Below are positions 37,951 through 46,686 of a stretch of 64,000 nt of DNA, one piece after another. Origin of the DNA: Polyangiaceae bacterium (GTDB lineage: Bacteria > Myxococcota_A > Polyangia > Polyangiales > Polyangiaceae); NCBI GenBank assembly GCA_016719945.1, contig JADJYE010000037.1, positions 1 to 64,000 of the forward strand, read 5' to 3'. Below the pieces are notes generated by a model that saw nothing but the letters and a program-made list of their open reading frames with translations, did not search any database and had not been told where the DNA came from. The translations under genes and the position numbers were made by a program. Numbering within the stretch: position 1 is the first letter of the stretch; every line of letters begins with the position of its first letter.

Positions 37951-39080
37951 CGCAGCGCGCGAAAACCTACCACGAATGCCACGGCCTTCGCGCTCGTCAG
38001 AGCAGCTCGGGGCGAAGGCGCTTGAGCCTCCTCGATGATGAGGCGCACGTCTTGCGCGCGCTCCCGAGGCATCACCAGCACGGCGTCCTCCGACTCGACC
38101 ACCACGAGGTCGCTCACCCCGAGCAGCGCGACGAGCTTCTTCGAGGCGCCGCGCGTCGCGTCGATGACGAAGTTTCCGCGTGAGTCGATGGCGACGAGGG
38201 CGCGGTCGCTGGCGTTGCCAGCGTCGTCCTTGTCGGCGAGCTCCCACGCGGCCTGCCAGCTGCCGACGTCGCTCCACCCAAAGTCGGCCGGCACCACCGC
38301 GATCTCGCGCAGGTGCTCCATGACCCCGTAGTCGATGCTCACGCTCGGCATCGCCGAGAAGCTCCCCTCGAGCACCTCGGCCTCGGCCGAGGTCCCGGTG
38401 GCCGCGGCGATGCGCTGGAGCAAGGTGGAGATCTGGGGCTGGTGGGCCTCGAACGCGCGGAGCATGTCCTTCGCGCGGAAGACGAACATCCCGGCGTTCC
38501 ACAGGTGCTTGCCGCCCGTGAGGAAGGCGCGCGCGGTCTCGAGATCGGGCTTCTCGACGAAGCGCCGCGCCGCTCGCACCGCTCCCTCGCCGTCTTCGAG
38601 CTCGATGTAGCCGAAGCCGGTCTCCGGTCGGCTCGGGCGGATCCCCAGGGTGACGATCGACCCGGCCCGCGCGGCGCCGACGGCCAGCTCGAGGGCGCGG
38701 CGGAACGCCGGGACGTCGGCCACGTGGTGATCGCTCGGCAGCACGAGCACGACCCCCTCGGGATCGCGCCGCGCGACGACCGCAGACGCCCACCCGATGC
38801 ACGGCGCCGTGTTCCGAGGCGCGGGCTCGACGAGCAGGTTGTTCGGGGGCAAGTCCGGAAGGAGGGCCCGGGTCTCCGCCTCGGTCCTGCGGCCGCCTGC
38901 GATCAACACACCTGTCCAGCCGCCGACCAGCGGCAGCACGCGGTGGGCGGTCTCGACGAGCATGGGCGCGTGAGAGGTGAGAGGCAGCAGCTGCTTCGGA
39001 CGCGCCGCCCTCGACGCCGGCCAGAACCGGGTCCCCGAGCCGCCTGCCAAGATCACCGCCGTGACGCTGCTCGCCGTCAT
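37899..39080 (-). CDS. Mannose-1-phosphate guanylyltransferase (3' end probably shifted)
   Basis: The enzyme makes GDP-mannose from mannose-1-phosphate and GTP for surface polysaccharides. It starts MTASSVTAVILAGGSGTRFWPAS, containing the nucleotidyltransferase signature, and has LVEPAPRNTAP, VLPSDHHV, GFGYIE, FVEKPD, HLWNAGMFVF and FGWSDVGSW. The open frame ends at 37899, which overlaps the Rieske gene by 52 bases and appends an unlikely tail after VRLIIEE. One base change of frame near 38030 would instead end the protein RLKRLRPELL with a stop at 37997-37999, which is probably the true end. No isomerase domain is fused. Confidence 0.92.
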   Translation of the reverse strand: MTASSVTAVILAGGSGTRFWPASRAARPKQLLPLTSHAPMLVETAHRVLPLVGGWTGVLIAGGRRTEAETRALLPDLPPNNLLVEPAPRNTAPCIGWASAVVARRDPEGVVLVLPSDHHVADVPAFRRALELAVGAARAGSIVTLGIRPSRPETGFGYIELEDGEGAVRAARRFVEKPDLETARAFLTGGKHLWNAGMFVFRAKDMLRAFEAHQPQISTLLQRIAAATGTSAEAEVLEGSFSAMPSVSIDYGVMEHLREIAVVPADFGWSDVGSWQAAWELADKDDAGNASDRALVAIDSRGNFVIDATRGASKKLVALLGVSDLVVVESEDAVLVMPRERAQDVRLIIEEAQAPSPRAALTSAKAVAFVVGFRALRCNPSTGCTCPRSSLAG

Positions 39081-39275
39081 CAGCGACTTGTTACCACGCT
39101 TCTTCGCGAGGCTCGTCACACTCCGAACCCGTCCCACGACGCACGGATGACGGCGGCGGCAGCGGCGGGCGCGTAGGCCCCGCCGGTAGCCGCGCGAGCG
39201 CGTGGGGCTCCGGCATGACGCCGGGCTCGGCGAAGCGCTCGCGCGGCAGCGCCTCGATCCGCCGGTGGAGGAGCC

Positions 39276-40094
39276 ATGGTTCGTGGCAACGCGCGCGGCG
39301 CTCAGCGCCGCGAACGGGTGAGGACCACCCTTTTGTCGCTCGCGCTCGCGCTGGCGGCGCTGGCTGTCGCGTTCATCGCGGGAGCCGCGCCGATCGTGAC
39401 GCGCGCATCGAACAAGATGCCGGTGCCAGCGCCCGAGCCGGCCCAGGTGGAGCTGCGTGCGGTGGCGCCAAACGCTTCGCACACGATGGAAGCCGCCGCT
39501 CTCTCGAGCCCACCTTCCCTCGAGGTCACGCCGAAGCCCAACCCGGTCGTCGTCACCATGCTCCACGGGATGTGCTCCGACGTGGAGTGGAGCTGCGACG
39601 CCGTGCGCGGCGCGACTCCCGATGGGGCGCTGCTCTCCTGTCCCGCCGGCAACGCCACGTGCGGCGACCGCCTGGACTGGGCCGGCGAGGGCGAGGAGAA
39701 GGCGACTCACCTCGACGCTGCGGTCGGCGCCGAGCTCGCGCGGCTCGGGATCGAGACAGAGAGGCAGGGGCGGGACGTGCTCATGGGGTTCTCTCGCGGC
39801 GCGTTCGTGGCGCGAGACGTCGCGATGGCGCGCCCTGGGCGTTACAAGGCGCTGGTGCTCATCGGCGCCGCCCTCGAGATGGACCCGAAGCGGCTCGCCC
39901 AGGCCGGCATCCGCCGCGTCGTGCTGGCGAGCGGCGATCACGATCACGCGGCGAAGACGATGCGCGCGTTGCCCCCGCGCCTCGCCGCAGCAGGCATCGA
40001 GGCGCGCTACGTGAGCCTCGGACCGGTCTATCACACGCTCCCGCCCGACACCGCCCGGCGGCTGAAGGACGCGCTGCGCTGGGCTTCGGAGTGA
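39276..40094 (+). CDS. Exported alpha/beta hydrolase
   Basis: The 272-residue product has a basic N-terminus and one hydrophobic segment (about residues 18-37) acting as signal or anchor. The hydrolase core begins VVVTMLHGM (oxyanion region), has the nucleophile elbow GFSRGA, a likely Asp in ASGDHDHA and the His in VYHTLPP near the end. Several Cys residues (MCSD, SCPAGNATCGD) suggest disulfides in an exported domain. The substrate is unknown. Upstream lies a 195-base gap to the divergent guanylyltransferase in which no feature was recognised. The small lipoprotein gene follows within about 17 bases. Confidence 0.72.
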   Translation: MVRGNARGAQRRERVRTTLLSLALALAALAVAFIAGAAPIVTRASNKMPVPAPEPAQVELRAVAPNASHTMEAAALSSPPSLEVTPKPNPVVVTMLHGMCSDVEWSCDAVRGATPDGALLSCPAGNATCGDRLDWAGEGEEKATHLDAAVGAELARLGIETERQGRDVLMGFSRGAFVARDVAMARPGRYKALVLIGAALEMDPKRLAQAGIRRVVLASGDHDHAAKTMRALPPRLAAAGIEARYVSLGPVYHTLPPDTARRLKDALRWASE

Positions 40095-40111
40095 GCTAGC
40101 TTCGGGAGGTG

Positions 40112-40519
40112 ATGCGATCGGTCGCTGTGCCCCTGTGCGCGCTCGCGCTCTCGTGCAGCTCGAAGAACGCTCCGGCGTACGCCACGGCTGCCGCGGCGGT
40201 CGCCGTGAACGTCGCGGCGGCGGCGATCAACCGGGCGGCCACCAACGAGTGCGTCGCGCAGTGCTCCTACGGGACGCGGTGCAATCACGACACCGGCTTC
40301 TGCGAGCCGGCGCCCGAGCTCGGTGGCGCCGAGGACTTCGGCGCGGCGTCGCCGCCCCCGCACGAGATCGAGCCGCGGTGCCGCGAGGCCGAGCGCAACC
40401 GCGCCGAGCTCATCCTCGTCTACGCCAAGAACCACCCGAAGATCGTCGAGCTCGACGAGATCCTGCTGCAGTGCGCGAGCATCGGCGCGGCGGCGCCGCC
40501 GAGCGAGCCCCCGCCGTGA
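40112..40519 (+). CDS. Small Cys-rich lipoprotein, unknown function
   Basis: The product of about 135 residues has a lipoprotein signal with lipobox ALSCS, an Ala-rich hydrophobic stretch (ATAAAAVAVNVAAAAINRA) and a Cys-rich segment (CVAQCSYGTRCNHDTGFCE) resembling small disulfide-knotted domains. The last part is a charged helix. An ATG at 40112 and a GTG at 40109 are both possible starts; the GGGAGG site is unusually close to either. Its TGA overlaps the GTG of the dehydrogenase (GTGA). No function is assigned. Confidence 0.65.
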   Translation: MRSVAVPLCALALSCSSKNAPAYATAAAAVAVNVAAAAINRAATNECVAQCSYGTRCNHDTGFCEPAPELGGAEDFGAASPPPHEIEPRCREAERNRAELILVYAKNHPKIVELDEILLQCASIGAAAPPSEPPP

Positions 40520-41469
40520 AGGCGCTGGTGCTCGATCCCGACCCGCGGCTCGACCTTGCCTTTGCCGAGCCCGAGCGCGCGCCCGGCGAGGCGATCGTCG
40601 AGGTGCGTGTCGCCGGTGTGTGCGACACCGATCTGCAGCTCGCGCGCGGGTACATGGGGTTTTCGGGTGTCCCCGGCCACGAGTTCGTCGGCGTCGTCAC
40701 ACAGAGCGACGACCCGAGCTGGGTCGGGAAGCGCGTCGTCGGTGACATCAACGCAGGCTGCGGCGCGTGCCCCGAGTGCCTCGCGCGCGGCGGTCACCAC
40801 TGCGCGAAGCGCACCGTCCTCGGCATCCTCGGACGCGGCGGCGCCTTCGCCGAGCGGCTCACCCTGCCGACGCGCTGCCTGGTCGAGGTCCCGCCGACCG
40901 TGCCCGACGACGCGGCCGTCTTCGCCGAGCCGCTCGCGGCCGCGCTGCACGTCCTCGACGAGGCGTCCGCGGTGGACGCACCCGTCATCGTCCTCGGCGA
41001 CGGAAAGCTCGGCCTGCTGATCACGAGGGCGCTGCTCGGTGACCAGCGACGGGTGACGCTGGTCGGCCGCCATCCGACCAAGCTCGAGCTCGCTGCCCGT
41101 GTGGGCGCGACGGTCGTGCTCGAGCACGAGGCGTCCGGCGTCGAACGCGCTGGCCTCGTCGTCGACGCGACGGGCAGCGCCGCGGGCCTCGCGCTCGCCC
41201 TCCGCCTCACGAGACCGCGCGGCACCGTCGTGCTCAAGACGACCCTCGCCGGCGCCACGAGCGTCGACCTCTCACCCGTCGTGATCGACGAGCTCCGCGT
41301 CGTGGGCTCTCGCTGCGGTGACCTGGCACGCGCCGTCCTCGCGCTCGCCCGCGGCGCCATCGACCCGCGCCCGCTCGTCGAGGCGCGCTATCCGCTCGAT
41401 CGTGCCGTACGGGCCTTCGAGCACGCGGGGAGGCGCGGGGTGCTGAAGGTGCTGGTGGACGTCTCCTGA
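40516..41469 (+). CDS. Zinc-dependent medium-chain alcohol dehydrogenase
   Basis: The 317-residue product has the MDR layout: catalytic zinc ligands in AGVCDTD and GHEFVG, the structural zinc loop with four Cys (CGACPECLARGGHHC), and a nucleotide-binding domain beginning VIVLGDGKLGLL. The proton-relay and coenzyme regions are otherwise normal, and the protein is somewhat short (usual 330-350). It oxidises an alcohol or sorbitol-like polyol, or reduces an aldehyde, with NAD(P). It starts at a GTG overlapping the lipoprotein stop, so the two are probably translated together although the functional link is obscure. Confidence 0.9.
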   Translation: MKALVLDPDPRLDLAFAEPERAPGEAIVEVRVAGVCDTDLQLARGYMGFSGVPGHEFVGVVTQSDDPSWVGKRVVGDINAGCGACPECLARGGHHCAKRTVLGILGRGGAFAERLTLPTRCLVEVPPTVPDDAAVFAEPLAAALHVLDEASAVDAPVIVLGDGKLGLLITRALLGDQRRVTLVGRHPTKLELAARVGATVVLEHEASGVERAGLVVDATGSAAGLALALRLTRPRGTVVLKTTLAGATSVDLSPVVIDELRVVGSRCGDLARAVLALARGAIDPRPLVEARYPLDRAVRAFEHAGRRGVLKVLVDVS

Positions 41470-41495
41470 GCCCAGCGCGCGCGACCTGCCCGGGA

Positions 41496-42194
41496 TCACG
41501 CCGGGGCGAGCAGGTCCCGCATGTCCTCTTCGAGCGTCGCGCGGATGTGTCGAATGGTCTGCCCGCGTAGCCGCTGCTTGGTCGCCGCGAAGGCGCGACG
41601 CGAGAGCTGCCCGAGGCGGGCGGCCTCGCTCTTTGCAGCGCCGAGCAGCTCGGCGGCGGGGACGACGCGATCGAGGTACCCCGCGCGCGCGGCGCCGGTC
41701 GGGTCGTAGATCTCGCCGAACAACGTGGCGCGGCCGAGCTCCGAGGCCGCGAGGCGATCGCGCGCGAGCTCCATCGCCAGCACCGGGACGGGCATGCCGA
41801 TGCTCACCTCGTTGAGGCCGATCTTGTAGGGGCCCTCCGCGCCGATGCGGAGGTCGGCGGTGCAGAGCACCAGCGCTCCACCGGCCAGCGCGTGGCCAGT
41901 GCACGCGGCGACGAAGGGGATGGGCGTCTCGTAGAGCTTCATGAGCAGGCTCGAGCCGCGCTCGAGCAAGGCCTTCGCCGCGTCGGGCCCGCTCATCATC
42001 ACCCTGAGGTCGAAGCCTGCGCAGAAGCGATCCGGTCGGCCCGACAGCACGAACGCGCTGGCCTCCTTCTCCGCTCGCTCGATCGCCGCCACCAGGGCGT
42101 CGATCATCGCGTCCGACAGCGCATTGGCCTTTCCGTCGTCCATGTGCAGGAGCGCGACGGAGCCTTCGAGGGTGTACTGGAGGGGCTCGGGCAT
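41496..42194 (-). CDS. Enoyl-CoA hydratase/isomerase (crotonase) family protein
   Basis: The 232-residue product is a short crotonase: GRPDRFCAGFDL provides the first oxyanion segment and ACTGHALAGGALVL the second. A Glu in LNEVSIGM lies near the place of a catalytic acid, but the second conserved Glu region is altered, so the reaction (hydration, isomerisation or hydrolysis of an acyl-CoA) is not certain. The last 40 residues form the trimerisation helices. It follows the persulfide dioxygenase-rhodanese gene after 40 bases on the same strand. Confidence 0.85.
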   Translation of the reverse strand: MPEPLQYTLEGSVALLHMDDGKANALSDAMIDALVAAIERAEKEASAFVLSGRPDRFCAGFDLRVMMSGPDAAKALLERGSSLLMKLYETPIPFVAACTGHALAGGALVLCTADLRIGAEGPYKIGLNEVSIGMPVPVLAMELARDRLAASELGRATLFGEIYDPTGAARAGYLDRVVPAAELLGAAKSEAARLGQLSRRAFAATKQRLRGQTIRHIRATLEEDMRDLLAPA

Positions 42195-42234
42195 GCCGGC
42201 ACGTTACCAGCTCGCCGCGCCGAGAGCGGCGGTC

Positions 42235-43302
42235 TCAGCTCGCGTTGGCGACGCGGAGGCCGAGCGCGCGCCAGCGGATCATGCCTCCGGCGAGGTTCGC
42301 GACCGACGTGAAGCCGCCCTTCTCCAAGATCGAGCAGGCCTGCGCCGAGCGCTTCCCCGACCGACAGATCGCGATCACTGGCTTGTCCTTCGGGACCTCG
42401 GCGAGGCGCGCCCGCAGCTCTCCGAGCGGCAGGTGCACCGTACCCTCGATCGCGCCGAGCTCTCCGTCGAGCTCCTTCGGCTCGCGGACGTCGACCAGCG
42501 TCAGCTCGCGCTGGTGCTCGGCCACCCACGACGGATCGATCTCCGGAACCCCGGCGTACGTCCGAGCTACGGGGCCCCACGCCGCCGGCTTCGTGGTGAG
42601 CTCGCTGGAGGTGGGCTCGCCACAGCGCAGGTTCGCGGGGACGGCGACGTCGATCTGCTTGGGGTGGGGCAGGCCGAGGTTCGACATGTAGCCCACGAAG
42701 TCGGTCTCGTTGGCCTCGCCCCCGAAGCGGGGGTTGTGCGCCCTCTCTTCGGCGACGGTGGTGACCGTACGGCCTTGGTAGTCGTGGCCGGGGTAGAGCA
42801 GACAGCCGTCCGGCAGCGAGAGGATCTTGTCCTTGATGGAGCGGAACAGTGTCCGCGCGTCGCCTTGCTGGAAGTCGGTGCGCCCGGCGCCGCGGATGAG
42901 CAGCGCGTCCCCTGTGAACGCCATGCCGAGGTCCGACGTCACGTAGGTGAGGCAGCCGTCGGTGTGGCCAGGCGTCGACAGGACGTTCAGCTTGAGCGAC
43001 CCCACCTCGAGGGCGTCGCCCTCCTCCACGAGCAGATCCGCGCCCGTCGCGCCGCTCCGCTTCGACAGGACGATCTTGGACCCGAGGCGCTGCTTCATGA
43101 GCCATGCGCCGGTGACGTGGTCGGCGTGTACGTGGGTCTCCAAGGTGAGCTTGAGCCAGAGCCCCAGCTCTCGCAGGAGGGCGACGTCTCGCTCGTGCTG
43201 CTCGTACACGGTGTCGATCAGCACCGCGGCCTTCGAGCTCGGGTCAGCCAGGAGGTAGGTGTACGTGGAGCTCTGAGCGTCGAACAGCTGACGGAACAAC
43301 AT
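42235..43302 (-). CDS. Persulfide dioxygenase (ETHE1-like) fused to a rhodanese domain
   Basis: The first 240 residues are a metallo-beta-lactamase-fold persulfide dioxygenase: THVHADHVTGA provides the His/Asp metal site, STPGHTDGC and FTGDALLI the remaining ligands, and CLLYPGHDYQG the last His. It oxidises glutathione persulfide to sulfite using one Fe(II). Residues about 255-355 form a rhodanese with VDVREP and the active-site loop CRSGKRS. Such fusions are known (PRF proteins of Burkholderia, CstB relatives) and couple persulfide oxidation with sulfur transfer to sulfite, protecting from sulfide. The start at 43302 gives the ETHE1-like beginning MLFRQLFD. Confidence 0.93.
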   Translation of the reverse strand: MLFRQLFDAQSSTYTYLLADPSSKAAVLIDTVYEQHERDVALLRELGLWLKLTLETHVHADHVTGAWLMKQRLGSKIVLSKRSGATGADLLVEEGDALEVGSLKLNVLSTPGHTDGCLTYVTSDLGMAFTGDALLIRGAGRTDFQQGDARTLFRSIKDKILSLPDGCLLYPGHDYQGRTVTTVAEERAHNPRFGGEANETDFVGYMSNLGLPHPKQIDVAVPANLRCGEPTSSELTTKPAAWGPVARTYAGVPEIDPSWVAEHQRELTLVDVREPKELDGELGAIEGTVHLPLGELRARLAEVPKDKPVIAICRSGKRSAQACSILEKGGFTSVANLAGGMIRWRALGLRVANAS

Positions 43303-43377
43303 GGCGTCGCATGGTGGAACGGCGGCCAGTCCGGCGTCAACGTGCCCCCGAGCTTGCGCGATGTGGAGCGTGAGCGG

Positions 43378-44268
43378 ATGCTTCCTGCCGTGAAGGTTCG
43401 TGCCAACGGGATCGAGATCGAGGTCGAGGTGGACGGCGCGGGGGAGCCGCTGCTCCTGCTGATGGGCATCGGTGCGCAGCTGGTGCATTGGCCGGATGGG
43501 CTCATCGAGCGCTTCTTGCACGCGGGGTTCCAAGTCATTCGAATGGACAACCGCGACGTCGGTCTGTCGACGCACCTGGGCCACTTGCCGATCCCGGACC
43601 CGCGCAAGGCCCTGCTGCGCGCCGCCATCGGGCTCCCTGTCTCCGCTCCCTACACGCTCTCGGACATGGCCGCCGACGCGGCCGGGGTGCTCGCCGCCCT
43701 CGGCGTGCAGCGCGCCCACGTCGCGGGCGCGTCGATGGGCGGGATGATCGCGCAGACGCTCGCGCTCGAGCACCCGGAGAGGGTCGCTTCTTTGACGTCG
43801 ATCATGTCGACGCCGGGGGACCGCCGCTACGCGCTGGCCACCCGCCCCAACGCGCTCGGGGCGCTCCTGGGCCCGGCGCCGCGCACGCGCGAGGAGTACG
43901 TCGAGCGGATGTTCAAGGTCTACCGCGCGATCGGCAGCCGAACGCACCGGGCAGACGACGCGACCCTGCGGACGATCGCCGAGCGCTCGTTCGATCGCGG
44001 CACGAACCCCGCCGGCTTCGCGCGACAGATGGCGGCGATCGTCGCCTCGGGCAGCCGTCGCGCGCGCTTGCCTGCCCTCCAGGTGCCCACGCTCGTCATC
44101 CACGGCTCCCAAGACCCGCTGATCCCCGTCGCGGCCGGCCGCGCCACCGCGCGGCTCATCCCGGGCGCCAGGCTCCTCGAGCTCGGCGACATGGGGCACG
44201 ACCTGCCGCGACCGCTGTGGAGCGCCGTCACAGGCAGCATCCGCGCGATCGCCGAGCGGGCAGGCTGA
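43378..44268 (+). CDS. Alpha/beta hydrolase (epoxide hydrolase/esterase-like)
   Basis: The 296-residue product has the core of a cytoplasmic alpha/beta hydrolase: LLLLMGIGAQ near the oxyanion hole, RMDNRDVGLS, the nucleophile elbow AGASMGGM (Ser), the acid in GSQDPLIP and the His in DMGHDLP. This is the pattern of the group that includes aclacinomycin methylesterase-like and 3-oxoadipate enol-lactonase-like enzymes. No signal peptide. It is divergent from the persulfide dioxygenase (75-base gap) and precedes the carotenoid oxygenase by 37 bases, so the two may be one transcript. Confidence 0.88.
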   Translation: MLPAVKVRANGIEIEVEVDGAGEPLLLLMGIGAQLVHWPDGLIERFLHAGFQVIRMDNRDVGLSTHLGHLPIPDPRKALLRAAIGLPVSAPYTLSDMAADAAGVLAALGVQRAHVAGASMGGMIAQTLALEHPERVASLTSIMSTPGDRRYALATRPNALGALLGPAPRTREEYVERMFKVYRAIGSRTHRADDATLRTIAERSFDRGTNPAGFARQMAAIVASGSRRARLPALQVPTLVIHGSQDPLIPVAAGRATARLIPGARLLELGDMGHDLPRPLWSAVTGSIRAIAERAG

Positions 44269-44305
44269 GCCCTTCCACAGTCAGTTTCCGGCACCATCCG
44301 AGCCC

Positions 44306-45712
44306 ATGGGGGTCCACGAAGCGCGCCGCGCCATGGGGCGCGCGTTCCAGAGTCTGTCGCGCGAGCACGGGTTCGAGCCGCTCACGGTCGAGGGGACCAT
44401 CCCCTCGGAGCTGCGCGGCACCCTCTACAAGAACGGTCCGGCGGTGTTCGATTGTCAGGGCACGCCCTACGTCCACTGGCTCGATGGCGACGGGGCCATC
44501 ACCGCGGTGCGGCTGCGCGACGGGCGCGCAGAGGGCGCCGTTCGCGTGACGCTCACCGAGGACCTCGCCGAGGAGCGTCGCGCCGGGAAGATGCTGTACA
44601 GCTCGGGGTTCACGAAGGGGCCGTCGTGGCGTCGGCGCCTCTTCGGGCGCGCGAAGAACCCGACGAACATCCACGTCCTCGTATGGCAAGGGCGCGTCTT
44701 CGCGATGACCGAGATGGGCCCGCCCTACGAGATCGATCCGACGTCGCTCGAGACGATCGGGCCGTGCGACTTCGGCGGAGTCGTGTCCCAGGGGCTCAAC
44801 GCCCACGTGCGCGTCCACGCGACGACGGGCGCCATCTACGCTTGTGGGCCGCGGATCGGCGTCAGCAACGCGCTCGACGTGTTCGAGCTCCCGGTGCGCG
44901 GCGAGGTGAAGAAGCTCACCAGCGTGAGCCTGTCGAGCCCTCCCATCTTGATCCATGATTTTGCGATGTCCGAGCACCACCTCATCTTCGTGAAGCCCCC
45001 CGTCTCGGTGAAGCTCGCCGCGATGATGGCCGGCCTCGGCTCGGCGATGGACGCGATCGAATACGAGGCCGAGCGCGGCACCGAGATCATCGTCGTTCCT
45101 CTGTCTCGCCCCAGCGAGCCGGTGATCTTCACGGTGCCCGAGTTCTTCAAGCTCCACGACGCCAACGCGTTCGAGGTCGACGAGCACACGCTCGCGCTCG
45201 ACGTGTGTCGCTACCCGAGCTTCGTCCTCGGTGACGCCTTCATGCTCGACGCCCTGCGCTCCGGCGAAGGGTGGGCGAACGTCCCGGAGGCCAAGCTCGA
45301 GCGCGTGTTCGTCGACCTGCACGGAAAATCCGTGCGACACCAGACGATCTGGCCGAAGAACTGCGACTTCCCCACCACGGCGCCCTGCGTGCAGGGCAGG
45401 CGCGCCCGATATCTGTGGGCGAGCGTCACGAGGGACGGCGTCGACCGCGTGACCAAGCTCGACCTCGAGACCGGCGAGGAGCGCGAAGCGAAGCTCCCGG
45501 CGCACGAGCTCTCTGGCGAGCCGACGTTCGTCCCGAGACCCGGAGGCGTCGCAGAGGACGACGGCTGGCTCCTCACGGTCGTCTTCGACGCGCGAACGGA
45601 GACGAGCCTCGTGGCGATCCTCGACGCGCGCGACCCCAGTGAGGTCCTCGCGCGCGCGCGCTTCGACCACCACGTGGCCTTCCCCCTGCATGGGGCGTGG
45701 GCGCCCGGCTAG
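44306..45712 (+). CDS. Carotenoid oxygenase (RPE65/CCD family)
   Basis: The 468-residue product has the four iron-binding histidines of the seven-bladed propeller: LNAHVRVH, LIHDFAMSEHH, FKLHDANAF and the last in FPLHGAWAPG at the C-terminus, along with PSELRGTLYKNGPAVF and HWLDGDGAI near the start. The family splits a double bond in carotenoids, apocarotenoids or stilbenes with O2. A second member begins at 63416, so the genome has at least two. The TAG stop shares the palindrome CTAG with the stop of the convergent gene (45709-45712). Confidence 0.93.
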   Translation: MGVHEARRAMGRAFQSLSREHGFEPLTVEGTIPSELRGTLYKNGPAVFDCQGTPYVHWLDGDGAITAVRLRDGRAEGAVRVTLTEDLAEERRAGKMLYSSGFTKGPSWRRRLFGRAKNPTNIHVLVWQGRVFAMTEMGPPYEIDPTSLETIGPCDFGGVVSQGLNAHVRVHATTGAIYACGPRIGVSNALDVFELPVRGEVKKLTSVSLSSPPILIHDFAMSEHHLIFVKPPVSVKLAAMMAGLGSAMDAIEYEAERGTEIIVVPLSRPSEPVIFTVPEFFKLHDANAFEVDEHTLALDVCRYPSFVLGDAFMLDALRSGEGWANVPEAKLERVFVDLHGKSVRHQTIWPKNCDFPTTAPCVQGRRARYLWASVTRDGVDRVTKLDLETGEEREAKLPAHELSGEPTFVPRPGGVAEDDGWLLTVVFDARTETSLVAILDARDPSEVLARARFDHHVAFPLHGAWAPG

Positions 45713-46686
45713 AAGCTGCCGCGCAGGAGCAGCCTCGACGGCCCGACGTCGAGCGAGACGGTCGGCGACCCACCCCCGCCCGGGCGCACCGCGAGCAGCA
45801 CGATCCCGGTCGCTGCCGCCGCGCCGCCGACGACCAGGCACACGGTCGAGACCGTCTGGAGGGTCACCGCCTGATCGATGTCCTCCTCGTCCGCTGGGAG
45901 GCAATGGTCGTCGACGCACCTGGAGCGCACGTCGTCGACCAGGCCGAAGGCGGCGACTCGGGTGCCCACCCCGGCGCCCAGCGCCGCGACCCCGATCGAC
46001 AGGACGATCGCTCCCGGCACGTAGCTCCCGCCTCCGGACACGTCGGGAGGGGGCTGCCGTGGCTCAGGCGTCAGCTTGGGGCCTGGAACGATCGGCGGCG
46101 GCGCGGGTCGGGTAAGCGTGGCCGTCACGCTCTTCATGAGCTCGGCCGTGACCTCGACCGTGGCGAGGATCTGGTCGCCGCTCTTCGCGACGGCCTTGTG
46201 CGGCCCCGGATCGACCTGGACGCCGGCCGCGGCCGCGCTCTCCGAGACGGGCGCGCCGTCGAGGGTGAGCTCGTTTCCGGGAGGAAAATCGGGGGCCAGG
46301 ACGATGACCCGCGGGATCTGCGGCTCGAGCTCGGCGAGCTCACGCTTCGCGTCCTCGACGGCGGTCTTGAACGGAGCCGGCGATTTCGCGTCGAGGGCCT
46401 CACCCGCCGCCTTTCGGTAGAGGTCCCGCGACGCGAGCAGCTTCGAGAGCTGGCGCTGGCAACGCGCCATGTAGAGCACGAGCACCGGCGAGTGCGCCTT
46501 TCTCTCGGCCGACTCGAACAGGACGTACGCCTCGGCGAACTCCTGCTTGTCGAAGCGGTCCTTCGCGTCCTTCGCCAGCGTGATCGCCGTGCTGGTGTCC
46601 TTGGGCGCGGCAGGCTGGGCCGCCGCCGGCCCCGCGAACAGCGCCATTGCGAGGAGGAGGGGCGCGCGGGAGAGGCTCGTGGTCAT
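45709..46686 (-). CDS. Exported TPR/PEGA-like protein paired with a kinase
   Basis: The 325-residue product has a signal peptide (ALFAGPAAAQ), a TPR-like helical region (about 30-120; AKDRFDKQEFAEAYVLFESAE), a beta-sandwich of PEGA type (about 125-200; PRVIVLAP, ELTLDGAPV, DPGPHKAVAKSG), a Pro-rich linker and two hydrophobic segments near the end (IVLSIGVAALGAGVG and VCLVVGGAAAATGIVLL). This architecture is very common next to kinases in myxobacteria. The ATG overlaps the kinase TGA (ATGA). It could be an anchor or a sensor partner of that kinase; this is inferred from the coupling. Confidence 0.78.
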   Translation of the reverse strand: MTTSLSRAPLLLAMALFAGPAAAQPAAPKDTSTAITLAKDAKDRFDKQEFAEAYVLFESAERKAHSPVLVLYMARCQRQLSKLLASRDLYRKAAGEALDAKSPAPFKTAVEDAKRELAELEPQIPRVIVLAPDFPPGNELTLDGAPVSESAAAAGVQVDPGPHKAVAKSGDQILATVEVTAELMKSVTATLTRPAPPPIVPGPKLTPEPRQPPPDVSGGGSYVPGAIVLSIGVAALGAGVGTRVAAFGLVDDVRSRCVDDHCLPADEEDIDQAVTLQTVSTVCLVVGGAAAATGIVLLAVRPGGGGSPTVSLDVGPSRLLLRGSF

